Shown here: positions 26,707 to 40,164 of the stretch, one piece after another
Position numbering within the stretch: the stretch's first letter is position 1
Layout of the letters: every line of letters begins with the position of its first letter
Source of the DNA: Neurospora crassa OR74A
Lineage: Eukaryota; Ascomycota; Sordariomycetes; Sordariales; Sordariaceae
Assembly: GCF_000182925.2 (NCBI RefSeq)
Contig: NC_026501.1
Location: 4,319,917 to 4,383,916, forward strand
DNA length: 64,000 bases
Reading direction: 5' to 3'
The notes under the pieces: generated by a model
The model's input: only the letters and a program-made list of their open reading frames with translations
What the model was told of the DNA's origin: nothing
Databases searched by the model: none
Made by a program: the position numbers and the translations under genes

Positions 26707-27599
26707 AAACCTTTAAGCTTAATTTGTATATACGATATGTTTTTTAAAGTTGAAATCCCGAAATTTAAATTGCTTTTATATTTATACTCTAATATCCTTC
26801 TTCGTAAATTAGACCGGCGGTTAATTACTTACTAGCGTATTATTAAATCTATTATAGATGTACGCTATTTATTCGTTTAATTACAAAACGTAATATAGTA
26901 AATTGTTCGGTAGTTATAATACTTATTTGATGAGAATGAATAGCCTATAATAACCCTGCTTAGGGATTCTATTTATTTAGTTACAATAGATACTACGAAT
27001 ATTATATAATAGTTAACGCTTAGGATTATAGATTAAATTAGGAAGGAGTCTTATATTTCCGCTGGTAAACCTTAGCGCATAGGCTATATATATCTAGTCT
27101 AACGCAATTTTTACCAACTTTCTATTTTTTGCTAGTGTGTTAGCCTTACTTTCTTAATTAGGGATAACCCACAAGTATTAATAAATATTATAGTAGGATA
27201 CGTAACTTTATATTTTAGTAATAAACGCTCGGGTATTTCCTATAACAATCCGTTAATTTACAATATATTAGTACTTTAACGGACTTCTACTATTATTATA
27301 TATTATACTATCTTTTTACTACGCTACCCTTATTTTAATATCCTCGTTCGTTATAAGGATTCCTAATATTATTAGTACTTTTTTCTCTAATAAGGTACTT
27401 AATTCTATATAGTTAATCGAGCCTACTATATTTTTAATATTTTAAAGTCCCGCTTTTAATAATTTATATATTCTAATTGTCCGTTCTCCTTAGTATTATA
27501 ATTAAGATACTATACCCCCTTTAATTTTCTATCCGACCATTTTTCTTTAATTATTCTAAATACTATACTTTATTATACTATTTTAATAATACTTCTAGA

Positions 27600-27910
27600 T
27601 ACGCTCTACGACCACCACTTGTTTATAGCCTACTATCCTTCGCAGTTAGTTAGATATAGATAATAGGGTTTAGGATATATTTCGATCGAGTTTTAATTAA
27701 TAACGTAGTTACTAATTTTAATTTATTTCGTAGATAGGTTCGAAAATATACTTCTAAATACGCTTTATAATTATTATTTACTTATAGCCTACTATCCTTC
27801 GTAGTCGGTTAGGCGTAAATAATAGGGTTTAGGACGTATTTCGACCGAGTTTTGATTAATAATGTAGTTACCAACCTTAATTTGTCTTATAAATAGGTTT
27901 ATTAAAGATA
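27600..27910. repeat. 159-bp tandem duplication
   Basis: TATAGCCTACTATCCTTCG occurs at 27624 and again at 27783. Both are followed by a similar AATAGGGTTTAGGA stretch and TTTCGA(T/C)CGAGTTTT. Differences are mainly transitions. The period equals 53 codons. Confidence 0.7.
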
Positions 27911-30115
27911 AATTGTATAAAGTTAGGTATTAGAGGTTGAGAATAATCTATTATAATATTACTTATTGCTAGTCCTTCTACCTGGAGTAGGGGTAGGAAA
28001 AGAAAGTTACTTATAGTATAATATTTTCCCCTATCGATATTAAATTTAATTAATATATAATATTTATAGGTCCCGACTATACCTATACCTATAAGGGATA
28101 ATAAATTTATACCGCTATTACTATTTAAAAAACTTAATATAAAAGGGAAATAAAGAGTAGAAGGGTATTTAGATATAGAATATTTAATAAGGCCTAATGT
28201 TAAATATTTAATAGAAGTAGGTAACGGTTTAAGAAAGGGTAGGAAAGTACGTATAGTCCTATTTATATAATAATTTAGATTAATTTATTTAAATGTACTA
28301 AACGGATTTAGTATTATATAGTTAACTGCTGGATATACTCCCTTTTATATTATAGTAGATAATTAAAGATAATGATATTATTGGAATTATTTTTTAAATT
28401 AATTATGTATATAAGTTCGTTGAATTTGGCCGTCCGCTTAATATAAGCCCCGTTTAGAATGAAGTTAAAAGCCCCTTCTAATTTATTATTATAGAATTGA
28501 TTAAACCGGATTACTAATTAACTGTCTTCGTTACTACCGATATTACGTATTGCTACCTTCCCCAATTTTATTTTACTATACGCGCTTTTAATTTATTTAT
28601 ATTTAATACCGATATAATAATAGAAAATATTATATTAAGGATCCTAATAGTATTAAAATAATATTGGCCTATATAAATTATTATTTACCGATCGATATGT
28701 AATTCTAATCCTTATATACGAGTTGGAGATTTTTGTATATAATTAAGATTGTTGTTTCGGGTTATATAGTTGGAGGTTGATTTTGAGAAGTAAATAGATT
28801 AGTAAAATACTTTTAGTAATTTTGAGTGCTTATTGTAATAGTTTGGCAATTTAAAAGAATATCCGGTAATTACTTTACTTTAAGGTGCGTACGATTTTCG
28901 GTTTCGGATAAATTATTTATTTTATTCTCCTTTCCTCTAGTAATAGGATTGGGTTTTAATAAATAAGAAGGTTAATAGTTTAACCGTTATTAAAGAGGTG
29001 GGCAAACCTAATTCCGAGAGTTTAGAATTATTAAATTGCTTCTTAGTAGTATATTTACTTTAATTAAGTATAACTATAGGGAAAAGAATCTATAAATTAG
29101 TTTATTTGTTAAAAATTTAGGAAGGAAGTTAATTATATAGATAATTGCTTAATACTTATACCTATAAAGGCCCCTATATTAGAAATATTTATTCGGGATA
29201 TATAATATAGGTTCGAGGTTATTAATTCTTAGGTTCGGGGTTTATATAAGGTATTATAATTAGGTATAGAGTATATTAAAAATAAATCTGTTTCTATAGA
29301 ATAGTTTGGATATAAATTCTACGAACGGATTAGTAGTATCGAAGAGGAATTATAAAAGATATTAGGTAATTTAATTAATATATTAGGTAATATAGAGGAT
29401 AAACTCGTCCGGACGATACGGTTTGAGATTTTGCATATATCTTTTTAATAAATATTAATATATTTATAGAGGTAATAGCCAATTAAAATAGCTATTACAA
29501 TATACGTATATATAATTATTTTATTATTATAGTAGTCCGTGTAGGTAACGCCTTTTATTAGAATTAAAAGTTTAAGATAATTTTAAAGTAAATTGAATAA
29601 TAGTACTGTATTAGGATTTGCCTTAAAGTATAGGAGGATCCCATCCAAATCTCTATTACTTTTCCTAAGAACGCTTAGGCGGTTATATATAATATTTTAA
29701 GGAGTTTAATACTCTACGAAGGGTATACGATAGTTTAATGAGATTTAGTACTTTTTATTCCGTTTAGTGGTAATAAGAATAGAACCGGCTATTTATAGTT
29801 AGTATAATTAAGTTTTATAAGGAGTAATAATACTAATTTTACCTTTGAAGTCGATATTACTATAATCGGCCTTGAAATAGTAATAAAGTTATATAGTAAT
29901 TTTAAGTTCTTCTTCGTTAATTAAAGACTAATTTTTTAATTCCTGCTCCTACGAATTATAGATATTGAAGAAATAGTACGGACTAAATAAAGTATTATAA
30001 TATTAGGGCTAAATATACGATTTAGCCTTATTGTTACTATTTTATAAGAGACCTTTGTAAAAGGCGGTTTTGGGGAAGGAGTTAATTTTAGAATGTATAT
30101 GATATTAAATATCAA

Positions 30116-30215
30116 NNNNNNNNNNNNNNNNNNNNNNNNNNNNNNNNNNNNNNNNNNNNNNNNNNNNNNNNNNNNNNNNNNNNNNNNNNNNNNNNNNNNN
30201 NNNNNNNNNNNNNNN
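30116..30215. other. Assembly gap (100 N)
   Basis: 100 N inside the right-hand RIP block. Confidence 0.99.
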
Positions 30216-32339
30216 CTATACGGCGTAGGGTTTCTAGCCTTTTTAAAATATACTTGGCTAAAAGGATAAGGAATAACCCGCCGCCGCTATTATTACTACT
30301 ACTTTAAAGAAGATTAGCGAGTAGAAAATATATAGACTCTTAGGTAGTCCGCTCCTTTTAATAAATATTACGAGCTCTAGCTATAAATGAAAATGTTGTA
30401 ATTGCTATATCGGTGTAGGATAGTAAAGATATTTTTCCTTTATTTATACTCCCTTTTGAAGTCCGTAAAAAGATTTTAAGATATATATTAGTATTTGATA
30501 AGCCTGTCTATATAAAGCGCCTTTAAATTGAATAAGTCCGTTCTATTGCTATAGTACCTACGGATAAGGATATTAGAGTAATAGTAATAAAAGTAAAGAG
30601 GAATATATTAATAAAATAATTATTTTACGAATATTCCGTTAAATACTAGTAGAGGGCAATTTACTTCTTTATTCGTAGAATTAATTTATTTATTTATTGC
30701 GAAACCCTATTTATATTAATATAGATTTTACTTTTATATTTAAGGAAGTGTAGAAGTCCCTGAAGAAAATTAAAGGTTATAATAAATGTAAATATAAAGC
30801 AGATAGTTAATATAGTTTATATAAAATTAATATTGTAAAGTATAGATACTTACTACGATATTTAAGTATCGAATTGGAGCCGAATAAGTAAGTACTCGAT
30901 ATCTTAACTAGCTCCGATAGAAGGGGTAGGTACTTATTTACTAGCTAAATAGTAAATAGAAAGACCTTAAGAATTTTCCTTTAGGGATAGGGGTATAGTA
31001 GTCTTTATTATATAATATTTAACGATAACCCCTAACGGACCTGTTAGGTAGGTAGGTTATTAGGAATTGAAATTAGAGTTATAAAGCGTTGCTAGTATTA
31101 ATTAGTATACGGTAGTTAGTAAGGGTTTTTCTTTATTCGCGACTGTAGTAAAGTCTGTTAAATCCGATTAATTACCTTTGTAAGGAGAAGTACCGGAAGC
31201 CTAATATTTTAAATACTACGTATTGTATTAATAATATTACTATATATAGTATATTTGATAATAGTAACGTATAATAATATTATTAATTTAATTAATATAG
31301 CGGCTGCCCGGGAGGGATTGCTGTATAATAATAGTAATAAACTTTCTAATTTTAAAGAAGTTAGTAATAATAAGTACCCCTAATTACCGGGTTATAATAA
31401 TACTATTTATTTTATATTTTTTACTACCTCTTTTATTAGGGAGGAGGAATTATTAGGGCTACCTATTATTAGTATTATATTCTCGAATTTTATATTTAAT
31501 AGTATTAACTAATTGTTAATTGCTATATTAATTCTAATTGAAGGGATGGGTTGGGGTAAGCGGGTAGTATCCCTACTAAACGATTAACCTATAGCTAAGA
31601 AGAAGAGAATTACCTTTTCGAACTTATATAATGAAATATTCGTTAATATAAAGCGTAGAGCGAATATGCTAGGTTGTGTAGAGTTATTTAATACCTAAGA
31701 GAATTAAATAAATTTAATACCTATTAACGGTAATAGTTAGTACTTTAAGATTTTTAATAATAGCGAGGGGTATATTAAGAGGGGTAATAGAAATAATAAG
31801 GAACTTACACTACTTACTGTAATAATATAGGTAACCCTAATAGTATAGTGCTATATAATATTAAATTCCGATTTGATTCCCGGTATTACTTTTATACCTT
31901 TTAATAGTACCCCTTTAATTCCGTTATTTAATAAATAAGAAATAAGAGTAATTGAGATTTTTAGGCAATCTATAATTGCTACTATTATATTACTAAGGAG
32001 AGTCCTAGGTGTAGGTAATTTATTTATAGCTATTATAGACTTCTAAAAGATATTTAAGGAGTAGTTGGAAAAGGGTAATATAATAAAATATATTAAGAAA
32101 TTAGTAAAGGAGCTACTAATTACTAGTATATAGATGAGTTTCGGCGAGGAAATTAAAGAAATATATATAAAAAAGTAGATTAGTAATTTGGAAGCTTATA
32201 ATTTACGGAGGTTATAATATATATTAACTTTTTTATATATTATTTATATATTCCTTCGTTAATTTTAAGTTATATGTATATAGAGACCTTACTAAAAGGA
32301 TATACGTCTTTTATTTTATAAAGAATTACTTTACTAGAC

Positions 32340-32530
32340 CCTTTCTATACTAACTATTTTTATTCTTATTAGAGTAAGGGGACTTCGGTTATTTTTATTC
32401 TTATTAGAATAAGGGGACTTTACTATCTTTACTCTTATTAAAATAAAGGGACTTTACTACTTTTATTCTAATTAGAGTAAAGAGACTTTACTTTTTCTAT
32501 TCTTACTAAAATAAAAAGAGGATAGTATTA
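32340..32530. repeat. 35-bp tandem array (about five copies)
   Basis: Units read TTTATTCTTATTAGAGTAAG followed by GGGACTTTACTA, repeated about five times with transitions. The core is related to the palindromes dispersed elsewhere in the block. Confidence 0.65.
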
Positions 32531-35085
32531 GAATAATAGGAGTAAAGTAGTAATTAAAATAATTTCCGTCTATGCTTATAAATATTAGGATTTAATTTTA
32601 GTTGGAGGAAAGAGGACCTAATCCAAACCTAATATTTATTATACTTCAATTATCGACCCCTGTGTATAGGACGCTAGGTAGAGTGTAATAGTATAATAGG
32701 GGCTAAGATTGTAATAATATATAGGGCCGCCCCCAAAGGATCTACGACCGGAATAAGTAAAGTAGTACTATTTCTACTATATACTATATTATTAATATAA
32801 ATGTTTTTACGTTTATTACTTAGAATAATATTAGTAACCGAAAATAGTTTAATATATTTAGCAACGAAGTTGGGACTGTATTAATCTAAGTACTTCTAAT
32901 TTTATAAGAGGGGTATACTTTCTATTATATCTACTATAATACGTACGGATACGCCTCTACCGACTATTAAGCGTATAATTTACTAAGATATTTTAAGTAG
33001 GATAAGAATAGAGTATAGTAATTAGAAATTAATATTTAATATTATAAATATAAATATAATATATTCTATAAAAAAGCCTTCGAGGTGAAATAAGAATAAG
33101 CCTACCTTATTTATAAATATAGGGGTACTGAACTTCTTCGGTTTTAGGGGTATTTATTTAGTTCGATTAAGGTAATAATTATATTTATTATAGTAGGTAC
33201 TCCGTAAGTGATTCTAGCGGTCGATATAACCTTATAGTACTTTAAGTAGGGCTTTGCGGAAATATATTACGTTAGTAATAATATATATATTAGGATAGCT
33301 ATTAATTAAATTGGTTTATTACTTTTCGTTCCGCTTCGTTTATTTTTTTAATTGGAGGTTCTAGAGTAGGAATATATTATAGACGGGGTCTTTTGCGGAT
33401 TGTATATTCGTAGTCCGGTTTAGTAATTAAAATTATATAACTTTAAATAGGGTATTTATTATAAAGGACGAATTAGATTTATATATACGCGAGGGGTCGG
33501 TAGGTTATATTGCTAGTACGGACGGTTTAACGAATTTGAACCTAAGTTAGTTAAAGTACTAGTAGGGTGTAAAGAAGTAAGTGAAGCTATATTTACTATT
33601 ATAAATAATGTAGCTAAAATGCTACTATAAATTTGAAATATCCTTAGATTTAACCTAACTATATTGTACAATACGTATTATATTAGGGATATTTATTCCT
33701 ATTCCTAATATTATTATAGATATAATAATACAATATTGGGATTCGGGGGTAATAAATTGATAATAGAGGTAATTTTAATCTATAGGGCGGATATATAAAT
33801 AGTATACTTAGATAGTTAAATATATATTAGATCGATTATAGAGACTATATTTAATTAAAGAGCGGATAAGATACTTCTTCGCTTTGCTAATTAAATCCTT
33901 ATTATTAATATAAATAATTATTTTCGGGATAATACTATTAGAAGTAAGGCCGAAGAGGAATTTAAAACGTTTAAAGTTTTATATTTTAAATTTAAGGATA
34001 AAATTAAAGACGATACTAATATTAGGCCGGTCGATAGAGGTATAAATAATTTAAAGCGAATTTACTAATTGTTTAAGTAGATAGAAGTTAGCGTATTCTT
34101 ATATATATACTTCCAATTCCTTAATTAATATAATTATATATCCGAACTATAGGATTAAAAAGGGTAGGGTCCGCCGGAATTAATAAAGATCGGAGAAATA
34201 AGTACGGAAATCGTACTATTAGTAAATAGTATAAAGTTTGTTAATAGTAATAAATACTATCCGAGTAGCGAATTCTAGAGTACGAAGGAGTTTGAGAAAT
34301 TGGTAATAGAAGGTTTATTTGGGTCCGAGGAGAATATATATAAAATATCCCGAATGTATATAATTTTATAATATATTAGTCTAAATATATTAATTACTTA
34401 TTAAAATAAATAAAGTAAGTTTATATATTTTATAGAGGTTTTGATTAATTAATAGGGGTTTAGCGCTAGGATATATTGTAATAACGTTCTTTTATTCTTA
34501 ATTAAAATAAGTGAGAGGTATAATTTATAATATAATTTGTGTAGGAAGAATAACTAATATTGCCTAAAGTATAATACTTTTACTAAACCTAATTATAATA
34601 ATTAGAATTATATTACCGTATTAGTAAATAATATAATAAATATATTTAATTTACTTAGGGTAAGGCTAATATAGGGCTTAATTAAACGCTAATTGAACGG
34701 TTAGGTTAAATAAAAGTCGAATAATAGTATATATAAACCGAGTTTGAAGTTATTTATAATTGTCTAAATTCATATATTCGATAATCGTAGCAATATATTA
34801 CTATATAATTATATTTAATATAGGTAACGTAATAAGGTCGGAATAGGTTTTAAAGTATTAGATAAAAGTAAAAATTTCGTTGAAGGTATAATCTGTTTAG
34901 GCTATTATTTTAGCTAAGTTTTAAACGATTTGGATTAAAGTTAGTAGAAATACAATACCTATTTCTTGAGTAATAATTATTATAGCCGACGAAAGTAACC
35001 CCTTAGTAGATAATTAATAGTTAATATAAATAATAATAGAAAAAAAAAAAAATGTTTATGGAAGTTCGTACTTGTACTATATCTA

Positions 35086-38000
35086 ATAAGTGAGCCGTTT
35101 CTAAATGCAATTTATTATTATTAAGATATTTGTAAGTATTTGTAGATTTCTGGTCTTTGTTGAGGCCGATTTGTATGTGTACAACTGCAGCCGACGACGT
35201 TTTCGCGCAAAACCGTAACAGACCTCCTCTTACAAAAGTTCGAGGAGAGGAGACCTATATAATTGTGGGGCGGGTCCGCTGAAGCTTGTCGTTGGAGGTC
35301 ATGTGATAGAGACTAACATAGAATGATGTCTTGGTCGCATTGTGAAAGCCATATGATAATTTCCAGTTGATTCATTGAAAAACGTCTTGTCTTTGGACAG
35401 GAGGAACCTGTAGTTGTATTTTAGAGGTAAGTATTTCTCCTCCTTAGAAAGGTTCGTTAGCGTGGGACTTTACAACACACTCCTCGTAATCAACCACCGT
35501 TCCACCACTTCTCATGTGCAAGAAGTTGGTATCAACTACTAAGTTGCGTTTTGGAGGCTTTACAAACTCTACTTGATTTTTCATATTGAATGTCCTTGTC
35601 ACGTTGTTTTTCTGTAAGACTTTGTAGACCCTGTCACAAGAACTGCGCTAACAAACCTTTATGGATTGTATGTTGTCGATTCTGCTGTATCAATAGATGG
35701 CGGCGGTTGATCTTGGTGGCTTTGATCTAATTGATATTGAAGAAGACTTGCATCATGGATATTGAAGATGGACATGTGTTCTTCCACATCCATTATGTGT
35801 GTTTAACAAACAAACTGTCCAACCATCAGGGCGGCTAGGCCATGAGCTTGGCTTCCTCTTATTGCAGGGGCTGAAGACTATGATCAGTGTTCTGAAGCTT
35901 CTAGCAAAGATTGCCACCTACCGAGTAGCTCCAGCGTCCTCTCATTCAAGACCAGGACACCTGGGGTGGTCAAGAAAAGGAGGATCGTCAGGAATCACTC
36001 CGCCAGTTGATCCAGTTTATCGTGGGGCCCCTACGAGAGTACGTCTAGTTGGTCTGCCATCTCCGTTGATAATGCTAAAAGTTTAGTAGCCGATGGTAGG
36101 TTACCAGCGATGTTCTGCTACACGCCACCACAGTGAACCATTAAAGGTTCATGGGTACCGTAGCCATCCTCGATATGAGTTGACATCTGGAGGTCGAGAT
36201 GCCATTTCTGCCATAGGTTACCACCTATCATCCAGAAAATGTATCGTCATTAGCATCATCTTAGGTAGGGATCGAGATGGCGTGCCGTGGGGTACCCCAT
36301 AGTCGTTCATTAAGTGCAGACCCCCATGACCTCTATCTCCGTTGAGGACCAGGTTTGAGCGGGTGCTAGAATGGTGAAACAACGGAGGGGAGACAAGGAG
36401 ATTTGACCCCCTTTAAATTGCGAACATCACCACATCACCCGCAACATTATTCGGCTCTGGCTTAGACAAGGGGCAAAAGAATCGCCCAGTTCGCCCAGCG
36501 AACCAACTCCGCGTCAGTCTTCCGTAGCGCCGGATCAGAGCCAAGAGATAACCATCTCAAGCAGGGGGGGTTGGTCAATTAGCTTTCTGTTGCGCAATCG
36601 GCCGAAGACTGCAAGCCAAAACATGTTTGTACTTTGTCCCACATCCGGTAATTTTTCTGTAACTAGTGCCCTTGGCCGGGCTGAGAGGGGGATTTTGAAA
36701 GAAAAAAAAAATCAGTCAGCAAAACGGTTTCGGGAGAAGTTGAAGGTCTCCCTCAAATTCCCCAAGTTGCTGCCCCCAAGCGCTTGATGAGTTGGATTGG
36801 AACGTTGTCATTAGCTCCTGCGTTCTGTTGCAGAGCCGTCAGGTACACTACCTACAGTACAGCCCCAGGATTGTCGAGGAAGAAAAAAAAAAAAAAGCCG
36901 AGAGTTGAAGGGGTCCAATGCCCAATGCGCTTGTACTGCCCGCCGGTACCGTGAAGGCTGCAAGGCACCCAACGAAAGCAGGTCAAGTCCACGCCCGACA
37001 TCCCTGTTCAACATTAGCGTCTGCTCCCCCTTTCCATGCTTTGAAAAATTTAAGTCTAAAGACGGTGAAGGCATTCAGGAAAAGGATTGGGCCTTCCGCG
37101 AGCCGTTATCAGAACGTGTTAAGGATTCCCGCTCTAGGTGAAATTGCATGCCATCACCGTCCAGGTGTCGCAATTAGTCGCAACCACCCTGGACCGTAGT
37201 GTACTGTGTACCTAGACTCCAAGAAATAGACAGGGGTCGCAGTGAACAGGCCCTGGGTGGTGCCCTGCATGTGTCGGGGCAATCTTGGCGTGGGTAGCTG
37301 TTGAAAAGTTGGCCGCTAAAACAGAGAAAAAAAATGTTGTTGACGGAGAAAGCCCCTAGAATATCTGGGGACGGCCGGGGGGTCGCGATGAATTTGGGGA
37401 GGATGGAAGGTTTAAACACGCTTGTCCACGCTGGCCATTTAGTGGACGGGCAGGGCTGTTCTTCATCTGAAAGTGATTTTTAGCCCACGGTCACTGGAAT
37501 TTTTCCATAGCTGAAACGGTCAAGAGATTCACTCTCCTAGTGAAACAATCTGCGTTGAGTTGTCTCTGAAGATCTCGTTTGTTACCTCTTCTTCCCGTCC
37601 ACCAAGACACCGACGCATAATCCAAGCAACCGTTAGGTAATCGAGCGCGGCGAGCGATCCACTGAACGACATCTGCCCGGCATACAGCCGAAGGGAATCC
37701 GGGCATCTTCAAGCAACAGCTGCCCGGCTGGGTTCAAGGTTGGCATATCGTGTCCAGGTGCCGCTTCTGCAGCACCCGCCTACCATCCAGAGCCACCACA
37801 GGCGCCGGGTCTCTTCCTCCAACAGCAGCCTGCGCGCCCTGCACCCCAACCCGAAACTCGGACGTCTCCAAGACACACCGGGTCCTTGGTCCCCTTTGTC
37901 CCATCCCCATCCGTCCACATCCCCTTCTTGGACGACCAGATCCTCTCGGTTGTACCGCACGAGCACATTCAGTATTCGACAGTACACGCAGTCTGCCTTC

Positions 38001-38275
38001 TTTGGGTAGAGCCTAACTACCACGGACACCCATCCGACCGTACGCAGCGCAGCCACCAAGGCCAGCCAGCCCACCGTAACCACCAACCGCTACGTACCGA
38101 CGTACCGTATCTCGAGTCAGGCGGCCCTCCGTTGCAACGTGGATTCAGCCGTCACTTTGTCAGTCCGTCCGTCAGCCTCTGGCTTGGGCCCTTGAGCCTC
38201 CACGGCAAGGAAGCCCAGCTACCCCCCTACACCCCTGCGCGATATCACCAGAGGGCCCATAGTGCCACCTGGTGA
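35086..38275. other. Intergenic and 5' flank of mnn10, no gene called
   Basis: Normal base composition returns near 35,085 after an A-run. Overlapping short ORFs (35799-36086, 36905-37199, 37709-38086 and others) lie on both strands in different frames, without domains or shared splice signals. I see an inverted repeat near 35,220 (CCTCCTCT against AGGAGAGG). The last kilobase is C-rich and pyrimidine-rich, consistent with a long promoter and 5' UTR for the mannosyltransferase gene. Confidence 0.5.
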
Positions 38276-38678
38276 AGTCGCAAATCCGCAAAGCTGGCGA
38301 CCCTTTCCCCCAACGGCAACGGGACCTCGTCCTCCTACAGCGACCCTCCGGCCCGCTCCCATCACCGAAGACGGTCGTCCGCCGTTAACCCTCCCAGCGA
38401 ACTCCGATTGGACAATCGCCGATCTCCCTCGGGCCTCCTCCTTGGGGTTGAGCCCCATCACGGCAACTACGACCCCAACAGCCTCTCGCCCATCCCGGGT
38501 ACGTGTTCTTCCCCTGTTGTCTTTTTGCCCTGTCCCACGCCCGTGACTGCCACCAGCGGTCTCACGGCCGCCGTCTCACTTTCACCCGTCTGGCCGCTGG
38601 GCACTTGTCCGATGTCATCCGCGTGTTACTGACTGTCGCTTGGTCCTTCCGTCTGCTCTAGGCACCCCGATCACTGCA

Positions 38679-40164
38679 ATGTCGCTGTCCCGCAGTCCTT
38701 CTCCCGTTCCCGGTGGTGGCTGGGCAAGTCCAGGCCTTACAAACAACCTCAGCCCGAGCGGTCGATCGAGTCCTACCAAGGCCTACGCCGGATCCAACGG
38801 GACGCCCGTCATGTGGGAAAGGCAAAAAAACATGGGCGGCGCCGCATACCAGTCCTTCTCGACACAGAACCAGGGCTTCTTTAGCCGCCACATGCGTCGG
38901 ATATCAAGTTCGCTGCCCCGATTCAAGGCCGACAACACCCATGGCGCCGAGAGAGAGAAGATTGGCCAAGGTCGATGGAACATGCCACGACTCGGCAGGA
39001 TACGAGGCATCACGGGGAGGATGAGCAGGAGGACCAAGATGCTGCTAGCCTTTGCCCTCTTGTTCCTGCTCGGATACATCATCTTTTACAGCACTCGTGA
39101 GTCTTTGCAACCCCCCACCTTGGATCGATCATACAGTGACCTGACACCCTGGAAAGCTCTGGTTTACTACTACCGAAGAACATCATGGCTTGGTGGGGGT
39201 CAAAAGTTTGTCATCATTCTAGCTGCCAACGTTGGCGGTGGTGTCATGGAGTGGAAGGGCGCCAGGGAATGGGCAATCGAGAGGGACTCGATTCGCAACA
39301 AGAAGAAATACGTTGCCAAGTGGGGATACGATCTCGAGATTGTCGACATGAGCACAAAGAAACGCTATGCGCATGAATGGCGCGAGAGCTGGGAAAAGGT
39401 TGATTTCATCCGCTCCACTCTGCGAAAGTATCCCAAGGCAGAATGGTAAGTTCCCACTCTGTCGCTTCCTGGATGTGATCCGTGGCTGATTTTCTCCCAG
39501 GGTTTGGTGGCTTGACCTCAACACCTTCATTATGGAGCCATCGAAGTCTCTGCAGGACCATATTTTCGACCACATCGAGGATGTCACCTACCGCGACATC
39601 AATGAGTACAATCCGTTGAACATCTCTCACCCCCCGGCCGACCCTTACCTCGACGAACTCTCGAAAAGTCCGATTGGAGATGGCAACCCGAACTCGATTC
39701 ACCTCATGTTGTCGCAGGATTGCTCTGGATTCAATTTGGGTTCCTTCTTCATGCGCCGCGGCACTTGGACGGATCATTTACTTGATGTTTGGTGGGATCC
39801 TGTGGCATACGAACAGAAGCACATGGAGTGGGAACACAAGGAGCAAGATGCCTTGGAGCAGCTTTACACTGCGCAACCTTGGATTCGGAAGAGTACGGCC
39901 TTCCTTCCGCAGCGCATGATCAACAGTTTCCCTACAGGCGCCTGCTCTGAAAAGGGCACTGATCCGCGCATACATTACGACCAGAAGGATCGGGATTTCC
40001 TGGTCAACATGGCCGGATGTGAATGGGGCCGAGACTGCTGGGGTGAGATGTACAACTTCCGCGAGCTGAGCTATCACCTCAACCGGTCGTTGTGGGAACG
40101 ATTCAAGGAGGACCTCCTTTGCTGGATCTGGTTCAAGTTGACCGGAAAGAAGGTCAAGTTCTAA
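38679..40164 (+). CDS. mnn10: Alpha-1,6-mannosyltransferase subunit, GT34 family, Mnn10-type (476 aa)
   Basis: Type II Golgi membrane protein that extends the alpha-1,6-mannose backbone of N-glycans in the yeast M-Pol II complex. Exons 38679-39445 and 39501-40164; the 55-bp intron (GTAAGT to CCCAG) splits a Trp codon. Residues 1-120 form a Ser/Pro/Gly-rich basic tail beginning MSLSRSPSPVPGGGW. Residues 121-138 (MLLAFALLFLLGYIIFYS) are the single membrane anchor. GT34 signatures follow: KFVIILAANVGGGVMEWKG from 176, the metal-site region WWLDLN at 258-263, DCSGFNLGSFFMRR, EQDALEQLY and GCEWGRDCWGEMYNF. LDLN replaces the DxD of galactosyl members. The start is the ATG giving MSLSRSP; the frame stays open upstream only to TTG, and an in-frame exon further 5' is possible. 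The sister Mnn11/gma12 enzymes are the alternative but fit less well. Confidence 0.9.

Larger units (their letters stand above)
16265..35085. mobile_element. Large RIP-degraded repeat block, family not recognised
   Basis: Nearly 19 kb of AT-rich DNA with few CA dinucleotides and no credible gene. Unlike the left block I could not read Gypsy or Copia landmarks. What can be seen: dispersed palindromes of the TTTACTTTAATTAAAGTAAA type (for example 20670-20689), tandem repeats at 20551-20790, 25458-26213, 26491-26706, 27600-27910 and 32340-32530, and a Cys-containing stretch near 17370-17420. Several repeat periods are multiples of three, which hints at decayed coding DNA. It may be one large element or several nested ones. 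Short ORFs such as 18847-19083 are chance survivors of RIP. Confidence 0.6.

Noticed and set aside
16265-35085. Starship-type giant element
   Set aside because: Size fits, but I could not read a DUF3435 tyrosine recombinase or define ends, so it stays an open question rather than a call.
35799-37199. Cluster of ORFs of 65-95 codons
   Set aside because: They overlap on both strands, have no splice-linked continuation or domain, and lie in mnn10 upstream DNA.
37886-38275. 129-codon ORF ending just before the possible extra mnn10 exon
   Set aside because: Ends in a stop before the plausible segment, composition unlike the gene, and no conserved features; treated as 5' UTR.
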